NCBI GenBank assembly: GCA_946811185.2
Contig: OX328105.1
Coordinates: forward strand, 42,842,845-42,906,844
From: Hippopus hippopus
Taxonomy: Eukaryota; Mollusca; Bivalvia; Cardiida; Cardiidae
DNA length: 64,000 nucleotides
Direction: 5' to 3'
In this document: positions 1 to 10,846 of the stretch, in pieces
How positions within the stretch are numbered: position 1 is the stretch's first letter
How the letters are laid out: each line of letters begins with the position of its first letter
The notes under the pieces: model-generated
The model's database searches: none
Told to the model about the DNA's origin: nothing
What the model saw: the letters and a program-made list of their open reading frames with translations, nothing else
Program-made: the position numbers and the translations under genes

Positions 1-1120
1 TTCTTGACAGTTATTAGAATAGTTGTTTGTATCATAACCTTTTACCTGCGTTATATATTTTAAACCTACTCTACAGGTAAATAGGATGGCTAATCATCAA
101 TTTCAAGCCGTGACGAGAGTTCCATTACGTCAAACGATTTGCATTACTACGTCCATTTCGTAACAAAATTTACAAAAAGTATGACTAGCTCTATAGAACA
201 AATATTCATTTTGTGAAATATTCTTTCCGAATTTATTATTATAAATTACAATAGTCTCTTTTATTTCAATTCGGCAGAGGTGGCCAATGTCCATTTCGCC
301 CACCGATTCCATTTTCTAAAAATTCACATAGTAATGGAAATAGACTGATAAAATTATGACGAAAAAGTGTTTTTAAAATCAGTTTAAAACGATTAAAGAT
401 AATTGCAGTATTTCTCTTACATAACTATTTTCTAACCCACTTCTAATCTAAAGTTAATGTCCTAATAAATTCCATTTCGTCAGGCGATTTCCATTTTACG
501 ATTTCGTAGCATACATGTAATTCCATAAGGGGTGTGAACACAAATATGACAATTTCGTATAGTATTCTTTTAAGAATTTACAGAGAATATAATAGATCTG
601 CTCATTATTATTGTAATTATTATTATTATCAATTTGATGCACCAGTTCCATTTTGCCAGGAAAAAGGCATAGGAAATAAAACGAACAAGATTCTTCCTAA
701 AACTAAGGCAGCCTATGGTGGGGTAAAACATTCCGTTCATTCATTTATTTATCTAATAATCTGTGCGACTTTTATTTTATGAACACTTTTACTTTTTTTT
801 TTCCACCGTCTGTTTACACTGATTTTCGTCAATGGGAAGTTCTGTGTGGCACGAACCAGACGCCGGCTTAAATTAGGAATAACTTTATGGTCTAAGGGAG
901 AAAACTCGTACATACTGACATCACTTTCTAATGGCAGAGTTACGTCCCTTATATCTGTGAACAGCATAAGACCAAAGACGACTAAACATCATTGCAGTTT
1001 GTGAAGACGATCTGTATCTAAAAAAATGTTCGTAAAGCTGTCATTATTTCTGGTAAAGTTTAAGACAGGATTGTAGATGCTGCTACTTCTGAAAATATCA
1101 TGACAGTAGACAAAAGAAAG
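1..1120. other. AT-rich non-coding DNA with CCATTTCG motifs
   Basis: No gene seen. The motif CCATTTCG and near variants recur at about 150, 291, 472 and 489 and again at 6690-6910, so both stretches probably derive from one repeat family. Confidence 0.4.
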
Positions 1121-1945
1121 AACAAGAGGGCCATGATGGCCCTGTATCGCTCCACTGGCTATTAAGTAAAAACACTACAAGCCAAACATTACAATATTCA
1201 GCAAATTGATTTCAAACACGAGGACATGCAAACATTTTTCTATCTAATCGTACGAGAAAGTTGTGATCCATGGGCAAAGCTAATTTTGATCGCAAAGCTA
1301 TAATTATTTGAATCCTGGTGGAGGTCCACAATATAAAGCTCCATACCAAATAATTCAGTTCTTGAATGTTATAAACAAGAAGATTTTCAAATTTTTCTCA
1401 ATGAAAAGCCCTGTAAAACATGAAACCCATGAGACAGGGCTAAATCTAGTAGCCTTAGTCTTTATAATGGTTAGTAACATGATGACTTAAGACAGTTTTC
1501 ATTACAAAAGCCCATGTAAAACTGGTGACCTTGTGTTCCATGGTGTGGGGACAAACTTGGGTAAAGGACTATAATTTGGGCCCTCCTTGTAGAGGCCCAC
1601 TAGATAAAGCTACATGCAAAATTTGGTAGACCCCATGGCTATTATTTGAAGGAACTTGGTAGAGGCCCACTAGATACAGCTACATGCCAAATTTGGTAGC
1701 CCTAGGCCTTACAGTTTCAGAGAAGAAGATTTTTGAAAATTTTCTATATTTTTCAGTTTTGTTGCCATGGCAACCAGAGTTTTTGAAGGAATAAAATTCT
1801 GTCATGGGATTCTGAAGAAGACCATGGCAGGATCATTTCTTTGAAGTTTCATCAAAATTGGATAAGTAGTTTCAGAGATGTTTGAAATAAAAGTTAATGC
1901 ACGCACGGACAGATGGGCGGACGGACCTTCAGTGCCAGTAAAAAA
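1121..1945 (+). repeat. Dispersed element, GGCCATGATGGCC head to GGACGGAC tail
   Basis: Begins AACAAGAGGGCCATGATGGCC, contains CATGGCAACCAGAG and CATGGCAGGATCATTTC, and ends in a run of GGACGGAC-type units. The same modules recur at 2640-3926, 40985-41142, 42255-42675 and 58175-59333. Confidence 0.7.
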
Positions 1946-1983
1946 CAAGTATATACATCAATCTCAGTTTGAAATATATCTTT

Positions 1984-2178
1984 TTAACCTATTACCAGAC
2001 AATCCCTACTTTTGATGACCCTGAGAAAGAAGGCTTTAGAAAAGCATTTTCTCCTTTTCTTACAATGTTTTCTACTGTTCACAAAACAAATTTCAAATTT
2101 TCAATCACTTTTATTTTGTCGTCTGCAAGTGCTTTCGATTTAGACAAGCCTAAAATATTATCGTTTGGTAATGAGTTA
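1984..2178 (-). mobile_element. TTAA-MITE-1 copy, palindrome half lost
   Basis: Starts TTAACCTATTACCAGACAAT and ends GTTTGGTAATGAGTTA, but only one arm of the central palindrome is present. Confidence 0.8.
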
Positions 2179-2393
2179 CATGTGTGCTAACAATTGTCAT
2201 AATAAATCACTAAGATTTTTTTTCAAACTTATTTTATTAATACTTTTTCTAAGCTAGTCATCATCAAACAGTAGACATGGTGTATTAATATGAACACTTC
2301 ATAGTTTGTAAACACAGTCAGATATGTAGAGGATAATTTTTTGTTTTGGTGTATGATTGAAAATTCTTTTATTGAGTTGAAACAAATGCTAAA

Positions 2394-2511
2394 AGCTCCC
2401 CTTGAGCACGTTGTGCTCAAGTGAGCTAAAAAGTTAACATACGGATGGACGCACAACGGACAACGGGCCATAACATAAGCCTGCTGGCCTTCGGCCAGTG
2501 GAGCTAAAAAA
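2394..2511 (+). repeat. Tail fragment of the CCTTCGGCCAGTGGAGC element
   Basis: Carries TTGAGCACGTTGTGCTCAA followed by CGGACAACGGGCCATAACAT and CCTTCGGCCAGTGGAGC, the end module of the element at 2640-3926. Confidence 0.6.
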
Positions 2512-2639
2512 CTTGTCTAGCACCAATCATGTATCACTGCAGCTTGATAATCAAGGGAGGTAAATAGTAACGAACTTTATCTTTCATAAAAAGAGTTATT
2601 TCCCTTGATTAATGTTTAAATTGAAGTGACAATATTTTG

Positions 2640-3926
2640 AAGCCCATGTTAAACTTGCGATCCCTGGAACGAAGGCAATTTTGACCCCAGACCTACAATA
2701 TGAAACTAGAATGTGTGGTTATAAACAAAAAGATTTTTTAATCTTGCCCAATAAAAAGTCATGTAAAACAAGTTTGCTGAATAAAAGGCCCTGTAAAATA
2801 TGTGATCCATGACACAGGTTTATCAAGTTTTCACTATAAAAGCCAATGTAAAACTTGTGACCCCTGGTGTGGAGTCAAACTTGACCCCCAAAGTTAAAAT
2901 TTGGGCCCTCTTGGTAGAGGCCCATTATATAAAGTTACATGCAAAATTTGGTAGCCCTAGGCCTAAATATGGCTATGTACAAGTAGATTATTAAAGTTTC
3001 CTTATATAAGACCATGTAGAACTTGTGACCCCCTGGGGTGGGGCTACATTTGACCCCCTGGGCTATAATTTGGGCACCCTTGATAGAGACCCCCTAGATA
3101 AAGCTAAATGCAAAATTTGATAGCCCTAGCCCTTATAGCTAGATGCGAAAGATTTTCCTATATAAGCCCGCCCATGTAAAACATGTTACCCCCCGGAGCG
3201 AAGTCAAATTTGACCCTCGGCTATAATTTGGACACCCTTGGTACAGGTCCACTAGATAAAGCTACATGCCAAATTTGGTCGCCCTAGGCCCCATGGCTAG
3301 GTCAAAGAAGAATTTTAAAGTTCTCCCTATATAAGCCCATGTAAAACTTGTTATATAAACCCATGTAAAACTTGTTACCCCCTGGCAGGGCCTAATTTGA
3401 CCCCAGGGCTATAATTTGAACAATCTTGGCAGAGGTCCACTAGATAAAGCTACATGCCAAATTTGGTAGCTCTAGGCCCTATGGCTAGGTAGAAGAGGAA
3501 TTTTAAAGTTCTCCCTAAATAAGCCCATGTATAACTTGTAACCCCCGGGGCGGGGCCAATTTTGACCCCAGGGCTATAAATTGAAGAAACTTGGTAGAGG
3601 TCCACTAGATAAAGCTACATGCCAAATTTGGTAGCCCTTGGCCTTACGGTTTCAGACAAGAAGATTTTCAAAGATTTTCAAAATTTTTCAGTTTTGTTGC
3701 CATGGCAACCAGAGTTTTTGAAGGAATTAAATTCTTTCAAGAAATTCTGAAGAGGACCATGGCAGGATCATTTCTGTGAAGTTTCATCAAAATTGGATAG
3801 GTAGTTTCAGAGAAGAAGACGTTTTAAAAAAAAGTTAACGGACGGACGGACGCACGGACGGACGGACGCACGACGGACAACAGGCCATGACATAAGCCCG
3901 CTGGCCTTCGGCCAGTGGAGCTAAAA
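2640..3926 (+). repeat. Dispersed element with about six 165-bp tandem units
   Basis: Units start near CATGTAAAACTTGTGACCCC at about 2645, 2850, 3017, 3176, 3365 and 3530, each followed by TTTGACCCC, a CTTGGTAGAGG block and AAATTTGGTAGCCCTAG. The non-tandem end carries TTGCCATGGCAACCAG, a GGACGGAC run and CCTTCGGCCAGTGGAGC. No protein is encoded. Confidence 0.75.
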
Positions 3927-4539
3927 ACCAATTGCAGACGTGGTTGCTATCTTGTAAACAGGTGGTAGTCTCCTTTGTATTCGTCACATTTGTAAACAAG
4001 GCGACTGCCAAAATTTATACTTGGAAGTAACAATTCGGTTATCAAAGTAAGAGCTCACGTAGAATATGAATATAATTTTTATAATAAAACTTATCAACTG
4101 ATGGTTGTATACGATGAATAAGCTTTCTTATGTTACATTTTAAACTTATAAACCAAAGACATGTTTTCGTTCAATTAGGTTTTCGAGGTTATTAACAAAT
4201 ATCGTTAATATGGGCTGAATTGTCGAATTCCAATAATTTCTTTGATCATTGACCGTAAGGAACAGGGGACAGAAAGTGAAAGCACACCTGAATCATCCAA
4301 GCTAATAAATGGAGATGAAAGCTATGAATTTTCCCGATATTATTGATGTTGATTCCAGTTTAGACCCCCCCTTTTTTTTCTGGAGTGGAAAGGGGGGGAG
4401 GGGTTCTAAGAGGGGAGGTCACTCTCTATTAATTTGAACACTTAATCCCTTAGACAATAAATTGTTTTAAAGTAACTCAACAGCATCCTGCCTTTGACAG
4501 AAAAATACCAGCGGGCAAACCATAACTTTAAGAATCAGC
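3927..4539. other. Unassigned non-coding stretch
   Basis: No gene, recognisable repeat or RNA seen. There is a short polypurine/polypyrimidine block near 4366-4402. Confidence 0.4.
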
Positions 4540-4704
4540 ACAGACTAAACTTGGGTGTACTTATGAACGTGCAGTCTGACCTTGAATCTACACGGTCCAA
4601 TCAGAATATTTTTCCAAAAGAAAACTCCTTTGAAATAGCAAAGATTGGGTTTTTAAAATCGGCTTGAAAGTTTCATTTTATTTACTTAGCAGGATAATGG
4701 TTAA
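4540..4704 (+). mobile_element. TTAA-MITE-2 copy (partial)
   Basis: Contains GTGCAGTCTGACCTTGAATC and ends CTTAGCAGGATAATGGTTAA, the two signatures of the second TTAA-bounded family defined by the full copy at 35414-35625. Confidence 0.5.
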
Positions 4705-4807
4705 CAGAGGGTCCGGAATTTCGATAGGCCGTATGGGTATAAATTAACCTTGCACCGGTTCTTAAAGTTTCGGCGTGACTGTTTGTAATAGTTGAAAAAA
4801 AGACTAT

Positions 4808-4827
4808 GGGGGGGGGGGGGGGGGGGG
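4808..4827. repeat. Poly-G run of 20
   Basis: Twenty consecutive G; potential four-stranded structure. Length may be unreliable in assembly. Confidence 0.8.
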
Positions 4828-5145
4828 AGAAGTAACAATAAGGGAGAGTACTCTTCATAACTAATGGATAAGCGTATTGTACGAGTTTTTTCCCTTCGAC
4901 CATAAAATCACAATGGAATCTGACGGTGACCGTTTCCAGACTCGAGACCGATCCACAATGATATTTAGGAGCTTTAATTTCTCTCGTTTCCCTTATTCTA
5001 GTCCAATTTTGATCTATTAAAACGTCTATTTCTTCACCTAGATCTATTGCCTACTATCTTTATTTGCAATTTTGCTGTAGATCTAGATCGATTAAAATTT
5101 GATTTTCTTATTACATGTAGTTGGCTGGTTAGGACAGGAGGCCTA

Positions 5146-5235
5146 CCTTCGATTCGGAGGGTAGCTCCGCTTTATTTTGTTTTGGCTTTGTCTGGAGCGC
5201 TCTACGGTCTAGTCCTCAGCGGAAAAACAATCACA
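5146..5235 (+). mobile_element. Decayed relative of the 105-bp hairpin element
   Basis: GATTCGGAGGGTAGCTCCG, then GTCTAGTCCTCAGCGGAAAA and AACAATCAC, resemble the arms of the hairpin at 6322-6426 with a different spacing. The rest of 4710-5551 holds nothing I recognise. Confidence 0.4.
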
Positions 5236-5551
5236 AGTATAACGTTAGGGTTACCCTTTGTTTTGGAGGTGGAGAGGGGTTTCTTAACCCTGTCTCAAGT
5301 GGGATTCGGGGGACTTACCTCCGAGAAAAATTCAAATTTACAGCGATTCTGACGCATTTTGAGACCAGTTGTGCTAGTGAAACTCAAATAAATAGACTAG
5401 ATCTTTTTTTTCAATAAATACTTGCTAAGTTACATAGATCTAGATCTACTGTAAGCGGTCGAAACAGTGGTCCGGCCATGGCCGGACTGCCGACGACAGC
5501 CTTATCAGAAAAACTGGACTAAAATTATTTTTCATTGGTATTATTCCATAC

Positions 5552-6172
5552 TACGGTGGCACAAAAGTGACATGGAAGATATATTTTATACTACGTGCGC
5601 ACGCAGTAGCTAATACGTGCGCACGTAATAAGTAATACGTGCGCACGCAGTAGTATTACGTGCGCACGCAGTAGCTAATACGTGCACACGTAATAACTAA
5701 TACGTGCGCACGTAAGTTATTACGTGCACACGCAGTAGCTAGTACGTGCGCACGCAGTAGCTAATACGTGCACACGTATTAACTAATACGTGCGCACGTA
5801 ATAACTATTACATGTGCACGTAATAATCGACCAATCAGTTTATCACGAATCAATAAATGTCTATCTTCCACTTCCATCTTGAAACAATGGCTTCCGTTCA
5901 TGATTCTGATTGGTGGATTATTACGTGCGCACGTAATATGTAATACGTGCGCACGTATTAGCTACTGCGTGCGCATGTATTAGTTATTACGTGCGCACGT
6001 ATTAGCTACTGCGTGGGCACGTAATACTACTGCGTGCGCAGGTATTACTTATTACGTGCGCACGTATTAGCTACTGCGTGCGCACGTAATAACTAATATG
6101 TGCGCACGTATTAGCTACTGCGTGCGCACATAGTATAAAATATATCTTCCATGTCACTTTTGTGCCACCGTA
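5552..6172. mobile_element. 621-bp inverted-repeat element built of ACGTGCGCACGT units
   Basis: The ends are inverted copies of TACGGTGGCACAAAAGTGAC continuing to about 60 bp with one mismatch. They are flanked by the direct repeat CCATAC at 5546-5551 and 6173-6178. Inside, about 21 units of TACGTGCGCACGTAATA or its CGCAGTAGC variant fill both arms around a unique centre near 5828-5930. Each unit is itself a palindrome of alternating purine and pyrimidine. No coding capacity. Confidence 0.85.
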
Positions 6173-6321
6173 CCATACAGACAAGTTTTGCTCGTGATTT
6201 AATTTTACTCTTGCATACAAGGATGATATGCAGTTGACATATATGCCCGGGTACCAGTGTCAACATTGAAACGGGAAACAGACGGAAACCGGTCAATCGA
6301 AGGTACCGGCTGTACACAGAA

Positions 6322-6426
6322 TACTCCCGATTCGAGGTCTAGCTCCGATGTTATTTTTGTGATTGTTTCTCTAGCGGAGAAACAATCACAAAAATAACAT
6401 CTGAGCTAGACCCCGAATCGGGAGTA
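6322..6426. mobile_element. 105-bp near-perfect hairpin element with 9-bp duplication
   Basis: Two 50-bp arms differ at two positions around a 5-bp loop (TAGCG), with ends TACTCCCGATTCG. Direct repeats TACACAGAA flank it at 6313-6321 and 6427-6435. A 9-bp duplication with arm-length inverted repeats fits Mutator-like non-autonomous elements. It split the presumed 5' UTR of the AK2 fragment. Confidence 0.85.
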
Positions 6427-6481
6427 TACACAGAAGAGCAAACAGACTGTGAAAATTACAAATTTGCGGAAGTTCCTCACA

Positions 6482-6586
6482 ATGGCACCCGTTTTAAAGC
6501 AAGCTCCCAAAGAATCTGATAGCTCAGGAGTGCCAGGAATCAATGCCATTCTTCTGGGACCACCAGGGTCGGGCAAAGGAACCCAT
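6482..6586 (+). pseudogene. AK2: Adenylate kinase 2 N-terminal fragment (stranded first exon)
   Basis: The reading frame from ATG gives 35 residues: a short variable leader, then GINAILLGPPGSGKGT, then a stop. The Walker A/P-loop GPPGSGKG (residues 26-33) preceded by a hydrophobic strand is the N-terminus of mitochondrial intermembrane-space adenylate kinase 2, which interconverts 2 ADP with ATP and AMP. In animal AK2 genes I recall exon 1 ending right after the P-loop GT(Q). Here the frame reads ACCCATTGAGC, so a GTGAGC donor would need only one base change (TTGAGC seen). No later AK2 exon (for example the AMP-binding ATGDMLR segment) was found within the window. A 105-bp hairpin insertion lies 55 bp upstream in the presumed 5' UTR. 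It is either a broken duplicate of exon 1 or a real exon 1 with an unusual or misread donor. Confidence 0.72.
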
Positions 6587-6926
6587 TGAGCAGCTTAAAT
6601 ATGATGAACCTTACTAATATCTTGAAGTAGTCTTCACAGAATTACTATCAAAGTTCTATCAAATTCATTGAAAGACATTTTCCATTTCGTGAAAAATTTC
6701 CATTTCGCCCGCCATTTTTGATTACCGAAAATTTCGACTAAATGATGAACATTGAACGGCTAAATTATTATGAAGAAGTGCATAAGTCATGCAGTATTCA
6801 TTGAAAAATTATTGAAATAATATTATTATGTGAATAGTTTGATCCAAATTTTAGCAGGTATCAAATTAAGTCAGAGGCGATTTCTATTTCGTGGAAATGA
6901 TTTCCATTGCGTATCTTAGGCGGCTC

Positions 6927-7676
6927 CGGGCTTGTTCGTCCCAAAAGTAGTTCGTCCCTGGGCTTATTCGCCCGAGCCTGTTCGCCCGGGCTTGTTCGTC
7001 CCAAACTACCTTATCGATCGTATTGGAATGAAAAGTGCTATGTGCCTTTCAAAACGAATTGTTACTTTACATATAAAAGTAATTTGAATAAAACTTTCTC
7101 TTGGTAGATTATTGAAGTGTCTTCTCTTCTCCAAGACACACTGACAAGTTTATTGCCTAGTGTTGGCGAAATAACATTTACCATGGGGTTGTTTAAACAT
7201 GTGACTGTATGGTAAAAGCTACTATGATAAGATACACAGAAGTTGTTTCTTTGTTTTTGTTGTTCAACGCCGTATTCATCGCCGTTTTCAGCAATATTGC
7301 AGTTGTATCGCGACAGCCAGTACTACACCGCCTCTTGCCTACGGCTTACATTCCATATCACACTATAAATTGAAAATTCATGTCAATATCCATAAATAGT
7401 TTTCTTTACTTTGATTTCATCTCAAGCGTAATGATGGGGATGACTTATTTTGCACAGTTATATATCTTAGTTTGAGTAAAATGACCGAGAATTATATGTG
7501 CTGTTAAAACCTTTTCATATATACCTGTCAAATCAGTGAAGTATGCACTATTAACACCTTTGTTTGGCAGGTACATAAGTTGGGACGAACAAGCCCAGAC
7601 CAACGGGAAATCAGTTGGGACGAACAAGCCTGGACGAACGAGCCCGGGCGAACAAGCCCAGGGACGAAAAAGCCCG
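6927..7676. mobile_element. 750-bp foldback element with GGGCTTGTTCGTCC repeats
   Basis: The left end (6927-6997) holds four to five GGGCTTGTTCGTCC or GGGCTTGTTCGCCC units. The right end (7577-7676) holds the same units inverted. The interior of about 580 bp is AT-rich and non-coding. No clear target duplication was seen. Confidence 0.7.
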
Positions 7677-8110
7677 TTACCATTTTAGGCCTACCGGTCA
7701 AACAGAGTTGTTTCCCTTTATCATCAATACTGCACACAGCGTGAGCATTACAGTGATCTATCGGTATTCGGCAAAAATGCGTAGGTGTGGACAGGTTGTA
7801 ACAGAAAATAAAACTGTCGCCGAGGGAGATGTATGACAGGTGAGTGTTTATCTAATTTTTCGTTTAATGTATTTAAGATTATGTGTCAACAATGAAAGAT
7901 GCAACATTGCATAAAGCTGTATCGTGCATTGAAATCTGCATGCCAGGACACAGTCAATTTGCTGATAACGATATTATTCACGAGTGATAGCTTGAATTTC
8001 CTAAAAATCAACAAATATGCACCAGTTTTCACCAAGCAGATTTACAGTTCCAGAAGGATCGTAAGGTTTGGTGTAAGAAATACAAAAAACAGGCAATATC
8101 CGTCTACAAA
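7677..8110. other. Unassigned non-coding stretch
   Basis: Several short open frames but no recognisable protein, RNA or repeat. Confidence 0.35.
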
Positions 8111-8247
8111 TATTGTTGGTAAGGGAGAAAATGCTAGTTACCAGCATTGTTTCCATTTTCCACAATATTTTCATGGACAGAGTTCACTGTTGGAGCTGTA
8201 TTTGATTTGTTGCCAGTTTTTTACAATTATCAGACATTTTTATCTGG
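8111..8247 (-). mobile_element. TTAA-MITE-1 copy, decayed, 5' end lost
   Basis: GAGAAAATGCTAGTTACCAG core and the GGTAAAGAGTTA end are recognisable. Confidence 0.6.
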
Positions 8248-8260
8248 TAAAGAGTTACGA

Positions 8261-8347
8261 ATAACTCTTTGTCACAAAATTCTGAGTTTTAAGAGGGAGA
8301 GGCCTCTTGAAAACAATGTGGGAAAAGGAGAAAATACAACATTTTAG
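8261..8347 (-). mobile_element. TTAA-MITE-1 5' half
   Basis: TAACTCTTTGTCACAAAATT start and GTGGGAAAAGGAGAAAAT arm; the rest is missing. Confidence 0.6.
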
Positions 8348-8477
8348 CTCTGCTGTTTCAGAGAAAAAGTTGAGTTACTGTTACAGCACTGTCGTGGTCC
8401 GTGTCTTGGTCATTGTGCAAAGCCTTTGACATTTTATAATATCTCTATTGAAATAAGACTGAACAAGTTGTTAACTA

Positions 8478-8545
8478 TCAAAAAGGAAACCCATACAACA
8501 AAGAGCAGGTAACCATCAAAATATTTTTGACAAAGTAATGCCCCT
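8478..8545 (+). repeat. Dispersed repeat with GTTATGCCCCTTT motif
   Basis: Shares AACTATCAAAAAGG, GGTAACC and ATGCCCCTTT in order with 34727-34825 and, inverted, with 60590-60775. Confidence 0.5.
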
Positions 8546-8622
8546 TTCTCGACTTAGTACTTTCAACAAAAGCAAATGCAGCTGATAGTTGGCACACGCA
8601 TGCGATGCTCTTGTCTCTTTTT

Positions 8623-8750
8623 CCCCACAATGTTTTCTACCCCATGAAAGAACAAATTTTATCATTATCATTTGAGCCACATTTATATTGTTGTCTGTAA
8701 AATAAATGTACTCAGTTTGGACAAGTGTATATTTTGTCATGTAAAGAGTT
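8623..8750 (-). mobile_element. TTAA-MITE-1 3' half
   Basis: CCCACAATGTTTTCTACCC, TTGAGCCACATTTATATTG, GTTTGGACAAG and GTAAAGAGTT occur in order. Confidence 0.65.
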
Positions 8751-8871
8751 GTACACTTGCATTAGTTTTCTAGGAACAGTAAAAAAAAAAGTGTATACAC
8801 ATGCAACAGTATTTCTCACTATTTATAAATGTTTCTTAGATGAAACAAAGTTCTTTGTTATTGAATGGTGC

Positions 8872-9088
8872 TTTTGCCACTTTCAACATTATTTCAGTCA
8901 CATCAGGACAACAGCTCACATAACCATTAGTCCTAGGTTTTCACCAGTATTATGTGAGAGCTTAGCCTCTCAGTCTGACGTGTCTTACCCAAGGACACTC
9001 CCATGAAAAAGGACTTCCAATGAGGCTGGAACCCAGGGCCTTTAGGTTACGAGTCCAGCACTCTACCACTGTGCCATACAGGACCCTG
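8872..9088 (-). mobile_element. tRNA-derived SINE
   Basis: Read on the minus strand: a tRNA-like head (GGCACAGTGGTAGAGTGCTG, then a degenerate B box), the conserved block GTGTCTTGCCCAAGGACAC-like, and a tail that normally ends in CAATCAAT. It corresponds to the plus-strand copy at 27903-28130. Confidence 0.7.
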
Positions 9089-9158
9089 AAACAAGGTTCA
9101 CTGTTTATGTTTGGATGAGAAAAGGGTTACGACCATTGCGAAACAGGACCAATTGTGA

Positions 9159-9260
9159 TTAACTATAAAAGCAACCTTCACAACTATAGTTACTTTTGCA
9201 GCTTGTGTAGATCAAGATCAGACTTCACAAAGCATGCAGTCTGATCTTTGAGCTTTGCTG
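9159..9260. mobile_element. TTAA-MITE-2 copy (core region)
   Basis: GTAGATCAAGATCAGACTTC followed by the inverted GCAGTCTGATCTTTGAGC. A TTAA begins 40 bp upstream of the core. Confidence 0.55.
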
Positions 9261-9694
9261 CCTGCTTTGTTGGGACATTCTGGCCAAAATCAACCCTAAC
9301 CTTGCATTTATTTGGGTCTTATTTCTAGATTTAAAATGTTTGTTGGGTTTATTTGGTTCTCTAAGGGTAAAGATATCCTGTCCCTTTGCCTTTGTGTTCA
9401 TTATCCATAGTACATGGTATACTTCAGTGTACATGCCTTTATATCAATCAACTTTAAAAATACATCCTTACAGCTAAAGAGAAGAAACTGCTGTTAAAAC
9501 TTGAACGTCTGTAGAATGACTCAGCTGTGTAAACATAGATTAATTACCAATATGATGTAAGGGGTAGAGAAACTCAGGATTTGTTCTAATTAAAAAAACC
9601 AGAAACAACAACACATTGCTTTGCAGGCCTTCAAAACATGAAATGTGTTTTACTATCTGTAGTAATCCGTGCAACATTGCAGCTGTCAGGGGCA

Positions 9695-9805
9695 ACTTTT
9701 GGCATGAGGATACAAGAATAATTATACTTTCATAAAATAAAGATGAAATGGGTAGAAAAGTGGCTGAAAATTGGCTGAAACGAGGATAGATGTATCTTTA
9801 ATCCT
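9695..9805 (-). repeat. Dispersed repeat, TTTATTTTATGAAACTATAA type
   Basis: Inverted relative to copies at 19793-19905 and 54317-54412. All share a CATTTCATCTTTATTTTATG-like block and a GATACATCT block about 60 bp away. Confidence 0.6.
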
Positions 9806-9839
9806 TTACAAAACAGTTTTGTGTCTGAAAAACAAAGGC

Positions 9840-10014
9840 TCTAGAAAACATTGTCAGGAAAGGAGAAAATGCTTTAAATATAAACCAGCTTTTTCTCCTT
9901 TTTTGACAATATTTTCTACCCTTTTGAAGTCATATCTCATTATTTGAATAAATTTTATTTTGCTTTCTGCAAATGCCTTCAACTGGGGGCTACTTTAAAA
10001 TTTTTTAGAGTTAA
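9840..10014 (-). mobile_element. TTAA-MITE-1 copy, 5' truncated
   Basis: GAAAACATTGTCAGGAAAGG arm, decayed centre and the far end AGAGTTAA, which is shared with the next copy. Confidence 0.7.
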
Positions 10015-10230
10015 CTCTTTACCAGACGACAAAATTTTAGACTTGTCTTAATTGACAGTATTTGCAGACAACAAATTCAGTTTCAATTGAATGATGTCAC
10101 TTGTTTTAAAATAGAAAAGAAAACATTGTGGAAAAAGGAGATGATTACCTGCATTTTCTCCTTTTTCCCACAATGTATTTGAAAGTCCACTTCCTCTGGG
10201 TCATTAAAACACATGATTATTTAGGGTTTA
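10011..10230 (+). mobile_element. TTAA-MITE-1 copy
   Basis: TTAACTCTTTACCAGACGAC start; palindrome partly lost in the middle; right arm TCCTCTGGGTCATTAAAACA. Confidence 0.8.
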
Positions 10231-10332
10231 CCAGTGACAGATGTGTAAAAACATTGTATCAGTATATATATCTACATCCTATTTCATCCAAAATTTCAAG
10301 TAACTTATCAAACCATGCCTGTGTAAGATGAT

Positions 10333-10490
10333 TGATTGTTTGTTTGAGTGAGTGAGTGATTGGTACATTAGGTCACTTTCAACATTATTTCAGTTATCAT
10401 GGCAACAGCTCTTATTTTCAAGTATATCCTAGGTTTTACCGGTACCAGGCTAGGGCTCTGAAGTGTCTTGCCCAAGGACACTCGTAAAGT
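10333..10490 (-). mobile_element. tRNA-derived SINE, 5' truncated
   Basis: ATTGATTG tail at the left, ACTTTCAACATTATTTCAG body and AGTGTCTTGCCCAAGGACAC block, matching 8872-9088; the tRNA-like head is missing. Confidence 0.65.
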
Positions 10491-10619
10491 ATAAGATGAT
10501 AACTAAAAGTTACAAAATGTTGATCAAGACATTTTTATGCCTGTACAAACAGTGTGGATCAAACTGCGTTGAAGATACATTCAGACCTTGGATTTTCATG
10601 GTCACAGGTCTAGGTAACC

Positions 10620-10846
10620 TTAACTCTTTACGAAATGACAAAATTTTGAACTTATAGAAATAGAAAGCATTTGCAGACAACTTTTTGAATTCGGCTCAAA
10701 TGATATGCTTGTCTTCGAAAGATTAGAAAACATCGAGGGAAAAGAAGAAAATGCTGGTTACCAGCATTTTCTGCTTTTCCCACAATGTTTTGAAAAGCTT
10801 TCTTCCTTAGGATTGTTAAAACTGGGAATTGTGTGGTAAAGGGCTA
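10620..10846 (+). mobile_element. TTAA-MITE-1 copy
   Basis: TTAACTCTTTACGAAATGAC start, full palindrome, GTGTGGTAAAGGGCTAA end overlapping the next copy. Confidence 0.85.

Noticed and set aside
5047..5352. 101-codon open frame on the plus strand
   Set aside because: Peptide shows no known domain, and the region includes a decayed hairpin-element relative; no splice or promoter support.
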